Shown piece after piece: positions 21,926 to 33,028 of a stretch of 64,000 nucleotides of DNA. Position 1 is the stretch's first letter; the number at the start of each line of letters is the position of its first letter. Origin of the DNA: Costus lasius (Eukaryota > Streptophyta > Magnoliopsida > Zingiberales > Costaceae); assembly GCA_027563935.2 (NCBI GenBank), contig CM050449.1, forward strand, positions 55,259,949-55,323,948. Reading direction: 5' to 3'. The position numbers were made by a program, and so were the translations under genes. The notes under the pieces are model-generated. The model searched no databases, was not told where the DNA came from, and saw only the letters and a list, made by a program, of their open reading frames with translations.

Positions 21926-24177
21926 ATCTGCTTCCTGCACTCTGCATTTTGCTTATCTGATTAGGTGTTTTCTCGCAATGATTTTAAGAAACTGGAGTGG
22001 TGAAATTTTTGATATTTGGCACAAACATGAAGTACTCATCTTTTTCTATTATTTGGATATTTTTATTGAATTTTAAAGTTCATGGATCAACCTATAACAC
22101 ATAGCATCTTTTGGTACTTGATTAATTTCTACATCAGTTTTTTTTACTGATCTGATTAGCGTTTTTGCTGCAAATTTTTAAGATGCTTTGATGAGTTGAA
22201 ACCCTGATCTTTCACTTGAAATTGGAAGTACATGTTTCATTCTATCTTGTGGATTAGTTGTTTTCATTAAAATATTTTCTGACAATTCTAGGAAGCATGG
22301 CAACATTTGGTAACTGGTTAACTTTTGTGCAGTTTTTTATTTAAAAAATTTGATTAGTCTTATTTCTGTTAATACCCAAAACTCCTGGTAGATTTTGATC
22401 CTTTAATTTTCATACGCTTGGAAAGAACAAGTTTTATTCTACTACATGGCTCTGTCTATTTTCTCTATGGATCATTAAATCTTATTCTTGGGTATAGCTA
22501 CTTTTCGTAACTGAATCAATAGGCTGCACTGCTTTCCATCGACATTAGCAGCTCCTTGTCTTCAGATTTCCACCAGAAACTGCAACCAACCGCCACCACT
22601 GCATCTGCCTCTGACACCGCTGTTTCCAGCCGTCGACACTGGATTCTACCACCAGCAGCCTTTTACTTCTTCTGCTGCCTCTGTTTCCATTGATTTTATT
22701 TATTTTTGCAGCAGAATCTTCATTAGTGACTCTGATTTTTTTTATCTATGCAGCATCATCTCTTGCGCCCACCGGCCGACGACATCGCCTCCAGGACTGT
22801 AGTCTCTAGTAGGCCACTGGAGACTACTCATCATCACCTACTGTTGTCACCATCACCATCATTACTAGCAGCTCTTCAGCTAGCATCTGTTCCACCTCTG
22901 TTTCTCACTTGCATCAGCCCTTTCCACCGGCACCCTCTTCGGACCTCGAGCGATATTTCTGATTATCCTTTGAGAAAAATATTTTCTATCATTTCTTTTT
23001 AAAGCAAGAGACTATTTTTGGTCTAAGCCTTATGTACCTTAAATCGTGCAGGTAAAATTTTCAAAAGACACATTTTTGGACCTAGCAGCACTTGCCCCGA
23101 TGCTACACCTCGGACGATGATTTGGTTTGCTATATAGTTTTGTGTGTATTGTTTGCACTTTCTAGTGATCTTATTTGGTATGATTGTACGGTGTTGCTAC
23201 TTGATTTGTTTTGCTATCTGCTATGATTATATCACTTACTGAGATTTCTATTCAATGTCATTGCTTGAATATGTCATTTTACACTTTTGACTATGAGTTT
23301 CATGCTTCACACCTTTTGCATTAATTTGATATTTTTGATGTTTAAAAAAAAATTTATGACTTGAATCCATGTGATGAGAAGTGTGTAGATTTTTCTATGA
23401 TGATGAGTGTTTATGCATGTTTATGCTAAATTTATTTCTTCAATATATATCTACTTGTTGAAATTCTTCATTGATTGATGCATAAGGTTTTGGGTAGGTA
23501 TGTTGTTTGATGAATGCAATCTAAGAGTGAAACATCTTTCTTGAATAAAATGAGCATATGAGTGTAATTTTTGAATTGATGTCAATTGATTAACCTAGTT
23601 GATGTTTAGTTTATTTTACTATTTGTTGGAAAAAAAGAATCCAAGATCCAAAAAGAGAGAGAGAGAGAGACTCCCCTACTTGGCACTGCGTAAATTAGCA
23701 ATGGTACCGAAGATAAGGGTTGAAGTCTGTAAAAAAAAGGAGAGAAAAAGAAAAATAACTCCCCTACTTGGCACTATGTAAAATTAACAATGGTACCGAA
23801 GATAAGGGTTGAAGTCTAAATAAAAAGTGTATATCTATGTGGGTACATACCATCAAAAATACAATAAAAGAAAATTTAGAAAAGAAAGATTTTGATGTGG
23901 AAAAAGATTTTGGATATCCTATTCCTGTAAACAAAAGTATGATAGATTTAAACTGAAACAAAAGTGAAATCATGATATTGAGATTCTGTTTATTATGTGA
24001 GTTGCGAAATTTTATTTGATCAAAGTTGTGAATCTTAAAGATTAAATTCAGATGACGATGTATTTATTTGAAATTTTGTGCAAGAAATCGGTGGAATATT
24101 TCATGAGTGATTATATTTTAGAAATTTATTTTTCATAAAAGAGCATATTTTCCATACTTAGCATTATTCTTTATTTA
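21926..24177 (+). other. Internal tail, no gene
   Basis: No credible coding sequence. A CA/TC-rich stretch at 22530-22960 gives a chance reading frame (22748-23002). The 59-bp tandem block (23670-23817) and a GA run (23654-23669) are the only repeats noted. Confidence 0.65.
23670..23817 (+). repeat. Tandem pair of the 59-bp block
   Basis: Copies start at 23670 and 23758 (period 88 bp), each running from ACTCCCCTACTTGGCACT through GGTACCGAAGATAAGGGTT. Confidence 0.8.
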
Positions 24178-24197
24178 TTTGCTTGAGGACAAGCAAA
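24178..24197 (+). other. Conserved hairpin beside the 3' LTR
   Basis: TTTGCTTG-AGGA-CAAGCAAA, perfect 8-bp stem, 18 bp before the 3' LTR. Same as 7352-7371 and 33047-33066. Confidence 0.85.
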
Positions 24198-24215
24198 GTT
24201 TGAGCCTTATGTGTT

Positions 24216-25983
24216 TGATAACACCAAAATATATAGTAAATTTTGTGTCATTTGATAGACTTTTTTGTGTCATATTTATGCTCTTTTGCTTATTTTTAAG
24301 CCTTATTTGTCAAATATTGTGGAATCTACACCATTTCTTATTTTTGATGATTTTTAGGTAAAAAGTGCCATATTTTGATGGATTTTGGAAGATTTGAGCA
24401 CACCAATGGATTCCAGAGGTCGAAACGAAGTCGCCCATCAATTTTTATATAAATCGGAGCAAGTTTGAAAAATACATCCCGGGTATAATTTATATTATGG
24501 CCTGTAATTTTCGGCTCAGATTACACCCCTACCATAATGAAAATTACGGTACCGTATTTTCTGCCCAGAAATTACGGTAGTGCCATAATAATTTTTATGG
24601 TACCGTAATTTTGACCCAGAATTCACAGAAAACTTTGCTGAAATTACGGCAGTGTCATAATGAAAAACACGGCCATAATTATAACCTGGACAGCCGACTT
24701 TCACGGTCAATTTTGAAGCTCAATTCTTGCGCGGACGATTTCTTGAGATCCAGACCACCAATTTGAGATCCGAAAGAAGCTACAGACTTGTCTCAACGAG
24801 GAGAAGAGGAGGGGAGTGAAAGTCCTAATTTTCATCCACTGTCCAGAGAGAAATCGAGGGAGGGTCCTTAGGGTTCGGCCTCACACCGAGAGATGTAGAG
24901 GCCACCTCAGGTCACGATTTTCACAAGGAAGCTTCGCCTGGAGGAGGAGAGGATACCTCAGAAGTTTCAAAGTGAAAGGAGATCAATCAGAGGAGAAATC
25001 AATGAAAGAAGAGGCGCCTGCACTGTTCACTCGCAAGATTACGGCTGTAATTTCCATTACAGCTATGCTATAAAGTTTATTTCCCCTTCTTTTCAATTTC
25101 TGATCATTCTAAACTATGGATTATTGTAATTCTTCTTCCATGTTAGCTTAGATATCTTTTGGGACATGGGGTGTAATCCCCTTGATTTTTTATGACTAGA
25201 TAACTTTTATTTTGTCAATATAATTTTGTAATGATGATTCTACTTATGTGATGATTGCCTATAACTCTCCATAGTTTTCTTATTATCATGCATGTTTTTA
25301 GAGTTTTCACAATATGGACTGAAAGGTGATTTGCTTGAGAACTTGGAACCCTAAAATTGAATATTAAGAACTCACCGTAAGAAATTAGGTTAGTTCTTAT
25401 TTCTTGATTTTAGAAGAATAATTGTCATGTTTAATAATTTGAATCTAGAATTGAGTTATTTTGTTAAACGTGATGATCTTGTACGAAAGTGAAGATCGGA
25501 ATGTTGGAGAACCATAAGTAGAACTTGTGTTGAGACTCGGATGCACGAAAGTGATCCTTGAGATTCCACTTGAGATGATCAACTTAGAATTCGGATGCAC
25601 GAAAGTGATCCATGAGTTCTTTGATTGATAATTTACTTATTTTCAGCATGGGATAGATCTTGCGCGAAAGCGAGGATCAGTCCCTTGTATGATTGTCTGC
25701 ACGAAAGTGAGATAATCCCTTTATGAAGTAAATTATATCTTTATTATGATAAAATTAGACTGACGACCTTTTATTGATATCTAGACATGGAAATAATGGT
25801 GGATGAAACCCTAGTCCCAGTTTCTCTCTGATTATCTCTACGCTCTTCTTATCATTTACTTGCATCGTATTTGATTTGCTTAGCTATTGAGAAAACAACA
25901 ATTTGGTACTTAACAACGAGGTCTCTGTGGTTCGATATCTTTCTTTATTACTTCGAGTATCCGTGCACTTGCAGACTACAACA
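24216..25983 (+). repeat. 3' LTR
   Basis: Begins TGATAACACC, ends ACTACAACA. Palindrome array at 24490-24695; hairpin array at 25474-25717 (hairpin 4 has the perfect CGC-GAAA-GCG apex). Confidence 0.9.
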
Positions 25984-25988
25984 CTGAC

Positions 25989-26886
25989 TGCGACACCCGG
26001 TTCATTGGTCTCTTTTGGAAGTCCCTCTAGTCCCTACTGGGCACCACTCTTAAGTACTCTTCCGCGTACCATCCACAGACTGATGGTCAAACGGAGGTGG
26101 TTAACTGAAGTCTGGGGAACCTTCTGCGTTGTTTGGCCAGTGATTTCCCATGCCATTGGGCTGACCATCTTCCCATCGCGGAGTTTGCGTATAACAGTGC
26201 GTTCAACTACTCTACCGAGTTGAGTCCTTTCCAAGTTCTACTCGGGCATCAACATAGGAAGCCTATAGACATGCATGGTATCCCTGCTCACCCTTCCCTC
26301 CACGACTCTGCTCATGCATTCGCTTCGCATATTTCGGGTTTACATGAGATTCGTTGTCAAATCTACTTGAGCAATATCTGGTACGGCCAACGAGCATCAT
26401 AGGCCACATCATTTCAAGGTTGATGAGCTTGTGATGTTGTGTATCCACCCTGAGCGCCTGAGGTATAGAGCCAATTGGAAATTGCAAGCATGTTGCGACG
26501 GTCCCTACACAATTCTACGAAGGATTGGTGCCAACGCCTATGTCCTCAACCTACTGGAGGACTCTCTTATTAGTCCGCTCTTCAACATTGCCGACCTCCT
26601 ACCATATCACACACCACTGCCCAACGGTGCCCCATCCAACGCATGGTCAAATCTCTCTTCTCCGGAGGAGAATTCTTCCCACCCCGAGGGAATTGATGGA
26701 GTCAGCGATGAGGGTATGCATGCCCATGTACCCCTGGAAGACACCTGGGAGGACTCCCCGGGACCTGAGGAAGATACCCCTAAATTTTTGGCCTCAAAAG
26801 AACTCCAAATCTCACCTGTGCAAAAACTCATGGGCCGTAATGGACTCACGGCCGTAGCCGTGAAAGCTGCTATGCAAATAGTCTAG
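25989..26886 (+). pseudogene. Chromovirus integrase C-terminal part
   Basis: Resumes after the inserted element with DTRFIGLFW and [14 protein letters not shown] (catalytic Glu), then LPIAEFAYNSAFNYST and the GPF-like/GPYTILRRIGANAYVLNL part (in another frame from 26431). A TAG interrupts near 26026, a TGA near 26107, and a frame change lies near 26400. After the GPY region the protein ends in Pro/Glu-rich sequence, and I see no clear chromodomain. Clade not fixed. Confidence 0.82.
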
Positions 26887-27110
26887 ACTGCAAACTCCCC
26901 ACCACTTCTATTCAAGGGCCGTGATGGACTCATGGCCACAGTCATGAATATTTATGTGGCCAAGCAACAGACTGCCAATTTTCCCTAGCTGAAACTCACG
27001 GACCGTGACCCGGCTGTGAAAGTTTCGGTGCCCAAACAAAAGACTGTGAATTCTGCCTAGCTGAAACTCATGGGCCGTGATGGACTCATGGCTACAACGA
27101 TGAAAGTCTT
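26820..27110 (+). repeat. Repeated GGGCCGTGATGGACTCATGGCC-like phrase
   Basis: Three versions (near 26829, 26917 and 27074) of GGGCCGT(A/G)ATGGACTCA(C/T)GGCC, together with ACGGCCGTAGCCGTGAAAG and ACCCGGCTGTGAAAG. They lie in the 3' non-coding part of the chromovirus. Confidence 0.6.
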
Positions 27111-27195
27111 AGAAGACTAGAAAACATGGGTACTATTCATGGGGCAGCAATCCCAACGAAGTTCCCCCGCACCAGATTCGATAGTGGGGATTATT

Positions 27196-27292
27196 TTTTT
27201 TTTACATAGGCAGGTAATGAGAGCAGGATTTAACCCCAAGACATTGTTATCAACAACTAAGGTCCTTACCAGTTAAACTAACTGACACCCTT
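27196..27292 (-). mobile_element. tRNA-derived SINE
   Basis: 97 bp flanked by a 15-bp direct repeat ATAGTGGGGATTATT (27181-27195 and 27293-27307). Read on the minus strand it begins GGGTGTCAGTTAGTTTAACT, resembling a tRNA 5' end with an A box (TAGTTTAACTGG). It then has GGGGTTAAATCC as a B box and ends in poly-A (the T run at 27196-27203). Family unknown. Confidence 0.78.
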
Positions 27293-27307
27293 ATAGTGGG
27301 GATTATT

Positions 27308-27900
27308 AGTCCTTCATCCGCATCAACGGAGCCGATTCACCCAATGCATCTCACCAATTTCCCAATGAGGCTCCCTCAAGACCTGACAAATGATTGCTAC
27401 AACAATCACCTGCTCAACACCGCCTAAGAGTCGGCTAGTACCATGCAGAACTAGCCCACCATCAATAGGTTATGCTGCTTCATCGTAGCCTGCTCGAAGA
27501 TGGCGTAGTATGCTCAATGGTCTAGTCAACGGCCCAAGATCTCCGGTCCAAGTGCCAACCTCATGATATTCTAGCTCCTTTAGTTGGTAGTTGCTACTTT
27601 ATGTTAGTTTGGATTTTATTCCCCAAGCATCTTTGCCTTTGGTGTGTGTAAGGGGGTAGTTGGATTCCCTAACAAACCTCCTTCATGTTTTTGCTGTGAG
27701 CCTTGCCCTCTTCATCTATAAAAGAGGGTGGGCTACTAGCATTTTCTTTTAGTTTTTTCTGATTGCTCTTGTAAGCCACTTTTGTTCTTTTTCTTGCACT
27801 TTCAATTCAATCAAAAGAGCCGGGGTGACATCAACTCACCCCCGCCGCCTTTCTTTAAATTTGAGTGTTATGTGAGACTACTGCAATTCATCCTTTGTTG
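27308..27900 (+). promoter_or_regulatory. Probable chromovirus 3' LTR with TATA box
   Basis: Non-coding. CTATAAAAGAGGG at about 27716-27728 is a good TATA box, followed by a pyrimidine-rich leader and CAATTCAATCAAAAG. This fits an LTR promoter region of the chromovirus, but I could not fix its ends. Confidence 0.4.
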
Positions 27901-28200
27901 ACAACAATGCCACCACCCTTAGGTCCTTGCTTGGCATCCAGGACAAGTGGAGCCCAGTCTTTCATGGCTTTGTGAAGGGAACCCCTATGCGCGTGCTTGT
28001 TAATAGGCTCCACGAGTGAGGTGAGTACGTTGCATTTGTAGTCATGCCATTTTCCCCAACTCACTGGTATTGCTTAAGTCGCATCTTGACATTTCGTTTT
28101 CATTGGTTTTCCTGGGTTTCCCTCTGAAGCGCTTTCTTATTCCCTCATCTCAAGACTCTCTCACAATGTTTGCATCATTGTCTTCACCACCCTAGAGTAC
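27901..28200 (+). other. Coding-like stretch, unrecognised
   Basis: From about 27896 one frame reads without stops as FVDNNATTLRSLLGIQDK... to about RLHE before a TGA at 28018, then continues open after it. It looks like a degraded protein-coding piece, but I do not recognise a family. Confidence 0.3.
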
Positions 28201-29519
28201 AGACCTAAGGACATCCAACCTATAACTACGCTGCGTCAGCCATGAACATCTTCACGCATGTGGTCATCGAGCCTGAAATCCATAGAAGACTTCACGGTTC
28301 ACCTGTGAATGTCTTCACGATCGTAATCCTGAAGACCAAGAATTCACAGAAGACTTCACAGCCCAGCCATTATCATCTTCACAGCTGTGAAGAAGAAGCC
28401 AGTTTTTCATAAAAGACTTCACTGCTGTACCGTGAACATCTTCACAGCCATGATTATGTTCACCAAAATCTTGCAGAAAGCATCATAGCACACCAGTGAA
28501 GCTGTTCACGCCCATGATATTGTCCATCAATCGCGATTTCTCATGATTTTGGGGCGAATCCGATCGGATTTCCAGCTAATTTGAGGAAGAAGGTGAAGGG
28601 ACAGCTTCCAGGAACAAAAGGGAAGAGAAAATAGTGTAGAACGGTATCGATCGGTGGCGGAAATTGGCACAAGAGGGCGAATGGCAACAAAGGTGGCGGA
28701 TAGACAAAAATAGGCATTTTCCGGTGAGATTTCCAGGCAAAACTCCTTCAATTGGTGGATCTAGTTTGTTCATCTCGTCGAGAACACTTTTCCTTTTATT
28801 TGTTTTGCCTTTGGACGATTATACTGAGGATATTGTGCTAAGCTTCTTGTAATGGCCACTTAAGCCCTAATTTATGGTTCTGGGTGTAGTTTCATGTGTG
28901 ATTTCAATTTTGTTTTTTGATACAGTTTGCGTAATAAACTATTTTAGCATATTCATTCTTGACTGAATTGTTAGCTTGTATTTACTTGGCTAAGTTTGTG
29001 CATGTTTAGGACGTCGTGAGATGAACCAAAAGGTGAATCACGACATTGGATCTGCTAGACTGGGCACGTATAGTTCTACCACGAATGTAGGTCGAACTTA
29101 CGTGAGGACATTGTTTACCCTTGTGTTCATTGGATTAGTCTAGATCGGTAAGCCACGAAAGTAGGAGATCGATCTAGGTCAGTACTGAGTTGCACTACCG
29201 AAAGGAGGTAACCTGTACTTTCGGGTAAGTCCTTGTCTATTTAGTTAGCTTGCATTGATGTGTTTAAGTTTAGATAGAAACCCCATATGAAATGAACCCA
29301 ACATCTTGAATCTCCTCATAACTGCATTTCCTGTGATTGCTGATTTGCGATTTAAGACCACCATTCTTACTAGTTTCGTTAAACTTTCCTTGTCACTAAA
29401 CCATTTTTAGTTAGTCTAGCTATTGATTACTACTTCAATCGGTAATTGCAATTCATCCCTTTGGGATCGACACCTGAAGTACTACGTCGAGAAGTCGTGC
29501 ACTTGTGGTGTATGCATCA
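28201..29519 (+). mobile_element. LTR-like sequence of another Athila/Tat-like family
   Basis: The end, CGTGCACTTGTGGTGTATGCATCA (29496-29519), resembles the ends of the other Athila/Tat LTRs here. The internal order is the same: palindromes first (here TTCAC...GTGAA type, 28236-28515), then a purine-rich part, then GAAA-containing hairpin-like segments (29030-29240). The left end was not found and no TSD is visible, so it could instead be the 3' end of the chromovirus. Confidence 0.45.
28236..28515 (+). repeat. TTCAC...GTGAA palindrome array
   Basis: Repeated CTTCAC-n-GTGAA phrases (for example CTTCACAGCTGTGAAG near 28378, TTCACGGTTCACCTGTGAA near 28297) spaced by AGAAGAC-type sequence. The layout parallels the TACGG...CCGTA arrays in the Athila/Tat LTRs, with a different core. 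Confidence 0.6.
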
Positions 29520-31101
29520 ACTTGCTATTTCAAAATAATAAAAAAAGGAAAAAAGTTAAAACAAGATCAGAGATATAAGACCATTTTCGTAAACAACTCA
29601 ATTCACAAGGTTTGAATATTTGCAAATGCAAAAATATTGTGATAGAGAAATTCGTGCTGATCCAAAATGTAATGGTACATTTGGTTTAAGAAATCATATC
29701 AGGATATGTAGAAAGTACCAATGTAGTATTAGCCAACAACAAATTGAACTTATTTTGTCAAAGATGATAGAAATGATAAAGTATTTTCTAGTAGTGTTTG
29801 GAAATTTGACTAGGAGTAAGGAATGCATTAGTTTGAATGATTATTATAGTTAAGCTCTCTTTTATGTTTGTTGAAAGTGAAGGCTTCCAAGGGTTTCTTT
29901 TAGTAGCTTACCCTAGATTTAAAGTTCCATCATGTTGGACTATCTCGCATGATTGTTTGCAGCTTTACATGGATGAGAAATCAAAGCTTAAGCAATAATT
30001 CCAAAATTCTACTCACTCTCAAAGAATTTACTTGATAACTGACGCATGGACCTCATTACAAAGGATTAATTATATGTGCCTAACATCACATTATATTGAT
30101 GAGGAGTGGAGGTTGAATAAAAAAATTATAAACTTTTGCCCAACTAATGATAATACTAGTAGGGGCTTAGGCATGGCTATTGAGATGTGCCTAATTGAGT
30201 GGGAGATTAATAAGATTTTTCCTGTAACAGTTGATAATGTTTCATCTAATAATGTTGCCATTTATTATTTGAGAGAGAAAATCATCAATTATGGCTTTAG
30301 CATTGCACACAGAAAATATATTCACATAAGATGTATTGCTCATATAATTAATCTTATCATGAATGATGGATTGAAAGAGATTAGTAGATCAGTCTCAAAA
30401 ATTGGGCATTCTATTTGCTATATCAGGCAATCTCTATCAAGATTGAAGAGGATTAAAGAATGTGTGAGATTGAAAAAAATTAAATCCAAGAACTTGTTAT
30501 GCTTAGATGTTATCACTAGATGGAATTTAACCTATCTTATGCTAGATGTTGCTAAAAAATTTGAAATAGTTTTTGACAGATATAAAGTGTTACATCTTAA
30601 CTTTTGCCATGAACTTATGAAGGAGGATGGGAGTGATGGAGTGCCCAATAATACAGATTGGGATGATGCAAGGATAGAAATTAACTTTTTAGAAAACTTT
30701 TATGATCTCACACTCAAAGTTTCTGGAAGCTTGTATGTAACTTCCAATGTTTTATTTGATGAAATAACCATTGTTGATAAATTGTTGACCAAATTGGAAA
30801 AAAGTAAAGACTTTGATTTAAGTGTGATGGCTTATGCAATGAGAGAGAAATTTGAGAAGTATTGGGGTGATACTTCAAAGATAAACAAGTTATTTTACAT
30901 TGGTGCTATACTTGATCCAAGATTTAAGTTTCAATATGTTGAAGGAGAGCTATGCACTTTGTATGAGAATGAGAAAGGAACAACTGTATGTAAGGAAGTA
31001 AAAGTTGCAAATTTTTGAGATGTTTAATGAATATAAGCGCCGGAATGCTTCCACAAAAGGCCCACAAACAACTAAAAATGCATAAGCTAAAATCACTCTT
31101 G
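29520..31101 (+). pseudogene. hAT transposase, N-terminal and central parts
   Basis: 29520-29720 encodes a BED-type zinc finger in shifting frames (the C...C pair and the NHIRICRKYQ end are visible). 30032-31018 (328 residues) is the RNase H-like core of plant hAT transposases of the DAYSLEEPER/RICESLEEPER type: LITDAWTSLQRINYMCLTSHYID, then VDNVSSNN, HIRCIAHIINLI and TRWNLTYLMLDVA. The start Met at 30032 is internal to the protein. A 12.4-kb retrotransposon splits the gene after 31101; the C-terminal dimerisation part resumes at 43500. Earlier frames carry stops, for example in 29860-30030. Confidence 0.85.
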
Positions 31102-31378
31102 AGGATTGTTGTGATCCGCAAGTGCACGGATACTCGAAGTAATAAAGAAAGTATCGAATCCACAGGGACCTACGCTGTCGAATACTAAATAGCTGATTTC
31201 TTACTATCTAGGCTAATCGAAGTAGTGAGAATAGAAATTGAAAGCTAAAAACGAAATTATCAGAGAGAAAAGCTCGGACTAGGGTTTCGTTCACTTTAAC
31301 TTTTATGAGCTAGATATGAATAAGGATTTCGCCAGTTTAAATTTATCATGATGAAGATGTAATTTACTAAAAAAAAAG

Positions 31379-31621
31379 GGTTGTTTCACTTTCGTGCAAA
31401 CAACCGTACAGGGATTTATCCTCGCTTTCGCGCAAGATTCTTCCCAACGCTGAAGATAAGTAAATCATCAAACAATGAATTCAAAGATCACTTTCGTGCA
31501 TCCAAATTCAATGTTGATAATCTCTAGTGGAGATTCAAGGATCACTTTCGTGCATCCGAGTCTCAACACTAGTTTTACTCATGGATCTCCAACGTTCCGA
31601 TCCTTGCTTTCGCACAAGATC
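31379..31621 (-). repeat. Five-hairpin array with GAAA loops (clearest copy)
   Basis: In sense, hairpin 1 (31599-31621) is GATCTT-G-TGC-GAAA-GCA-AGGATC. Hairpin 4 has apex CGC-GAAA-GCG. Hairpin 5 (31379-31405) has the perfect stem GGTTGTTT/AAACAACC around G-CAC-GAAA-GTG. Compared with the other families (TAC/GTG, CGC/GTG, GATTGTCT/AGATAATC), both arms changed together. Confidence 0.82.
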
Positions 31622-32399
31622 TCCACGTTTGACAAATAGACTCGATCTATAGGTTCATGTTATAATTATGGCAATTAATCTACTAGAACAGATCAAATTA
31701 GATCTAACCTAAGGAAGGGATCCTAACATGCAATTCTAGGGTTCCAAATTCTCAAGCAATTACCTTTCGGTCTCAAGCGAAAATTCTAAGAACATAATTA
31801 ATAACCTAAACTTATAGAGAGTCTAAGTACAATTATCACATGAGCAAAATCATCATGGTAATATTAAACTCAACGAAATAGTAAAAATAGTCATCTAGTC
31901 ATTGGAAATAAAGTGAATTACTCCCCCATGTCCCAAAAGTAGTTTAAGCTATCATCATGAGGGAATTACAATAGATCATGGTTTCAGATGATCGAAAATC
32001 GAAGTAAAAGAGAAGTTTAGAAAATACAGCACGGCTGTGAAGTATTTCACAGCCGTAATTTTGCAAGAACCGCCGATGAACAGTGCTGACGACTCCTTTT
32101 TCTTCGATTTCTCTTCCAATCGATCTCCTTTCAGTCTAAAACTTCTGGCACGTTGTCTCCTCCTTCAGACGAAGCTTCAGTATGAAAATTACGGCCGGAG
32201 GACGTCTGGATCGAGCGCGGCGGCGAAACCCTAGGCGGCGGCGTGGATCACGATTTCTCCCTCGACAGTACACGAAATTTGGGGCTTTTGGTCTCTCCGT
32301 AATCCTCCCGTCAAAAGCTCTCCCTCTGCTTCTTACAGCATCCGATTTAAGGCTCTGGATCTCTCGCAATCTTCTCTGCAAGAATCGGGCGTCGCGTTC

Positions 32400-32780
32400 G
32401 GAACAGCAATTACGGCAGTGTAATGTCTTACGGCACTGTCGTAAAATCGCTCGAGTCTTCTGTTCTGATGTCGTTGGGAATTATGGCACCGTAATCTAAG
32501 TTACGGTAGTGTCGTAATATCGGCTGAACTCTCTATTCGCGAACGTCTGGAAATTACGGCCCGTGTAGTTTCTTACGGTAGTGCCATAATTTCAGGTGAA
32601 GTTTCTGTTCTGAAGCTCTCCGAAATACGGTACCGTAATGTTGCTTACGGCAGGTGCGGTAAAATCCAAAAATCTTTCTGTTCTGAAACTTCTCAAAATA
32701 TGGTAGAGCTCGGATTTTACGGTACTGTCTGGAATTACGGTACCGTAAAATGGGTTACGGCACTGCCGTAATTTGCTGAA
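32400..32780 (-). repeat. Palindrome-unit array in LTR
   Basis: Five to six units, for example TTACGGCACTGTCGTAAAAT, ATTACGGTACCGTAAAAT, TTACGGCACTGCCGTAATT. Three spacers share a TCTGTTC stretch. Confidence 0.85.
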
Positions 32781-33028
32781 TTGCTCTGTTTTACGTGAAA
32801 TTTTTTGGGTGATTTCCTCTTGATGGTGATAAATCTTCCATGTATTTGATTTCGCTTGAAAACGCTTTAAATAGTGCCTTTTTTGCCTGAAAAACATGAA
32901 AAACCAAAATAAAAGTAGACTTTGCAATATTTGATGGATTTAACATAAAAACAAGTAAAAGATTCTCAATTTAGTATGAAAAGGTATCCAAAATGAAGCA
33001 AAATATACTACATATTTTGGTGTCATCA

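Larger units (their letters stand above)
18193..25983 (+). mobile_element. Non-autonomous Athila/Tat-type element, full length
   Basis: 7791 bp, plus orientation, TSD CTGAC at 18188-18192 and 25984-25988. The LTRs are 18193-19959 and 24216-25983 (1767 and 1768 bp). PBS is at 19966-19983. Internally it holds a broken zinc-knuckle, acid-rich frame (20286-21424), a palindrome array, a 59-bp tandem pair and the hairpin next to the 3' LTR. No pol. It is inserted in a chromovirus integrase gene. Confidence 0.92.
31107..33028 (-). repeat. 3' LTR of the 12.4-kb element
   Basis: 1922 bp. Sense start TGATGACACC, sense end CACAACA. Palindrome array at 32400-32780; hairpin array at 31379-31621. Confidence 0.9.

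Noticed and set aside
27196..27292. Functional tRNA gene on the minus strand
   Set aside because: A and B boxes are present, but the cloverleaf arms do not pair well, and a poly-A tail with 15-bp TSD shows a SINE.
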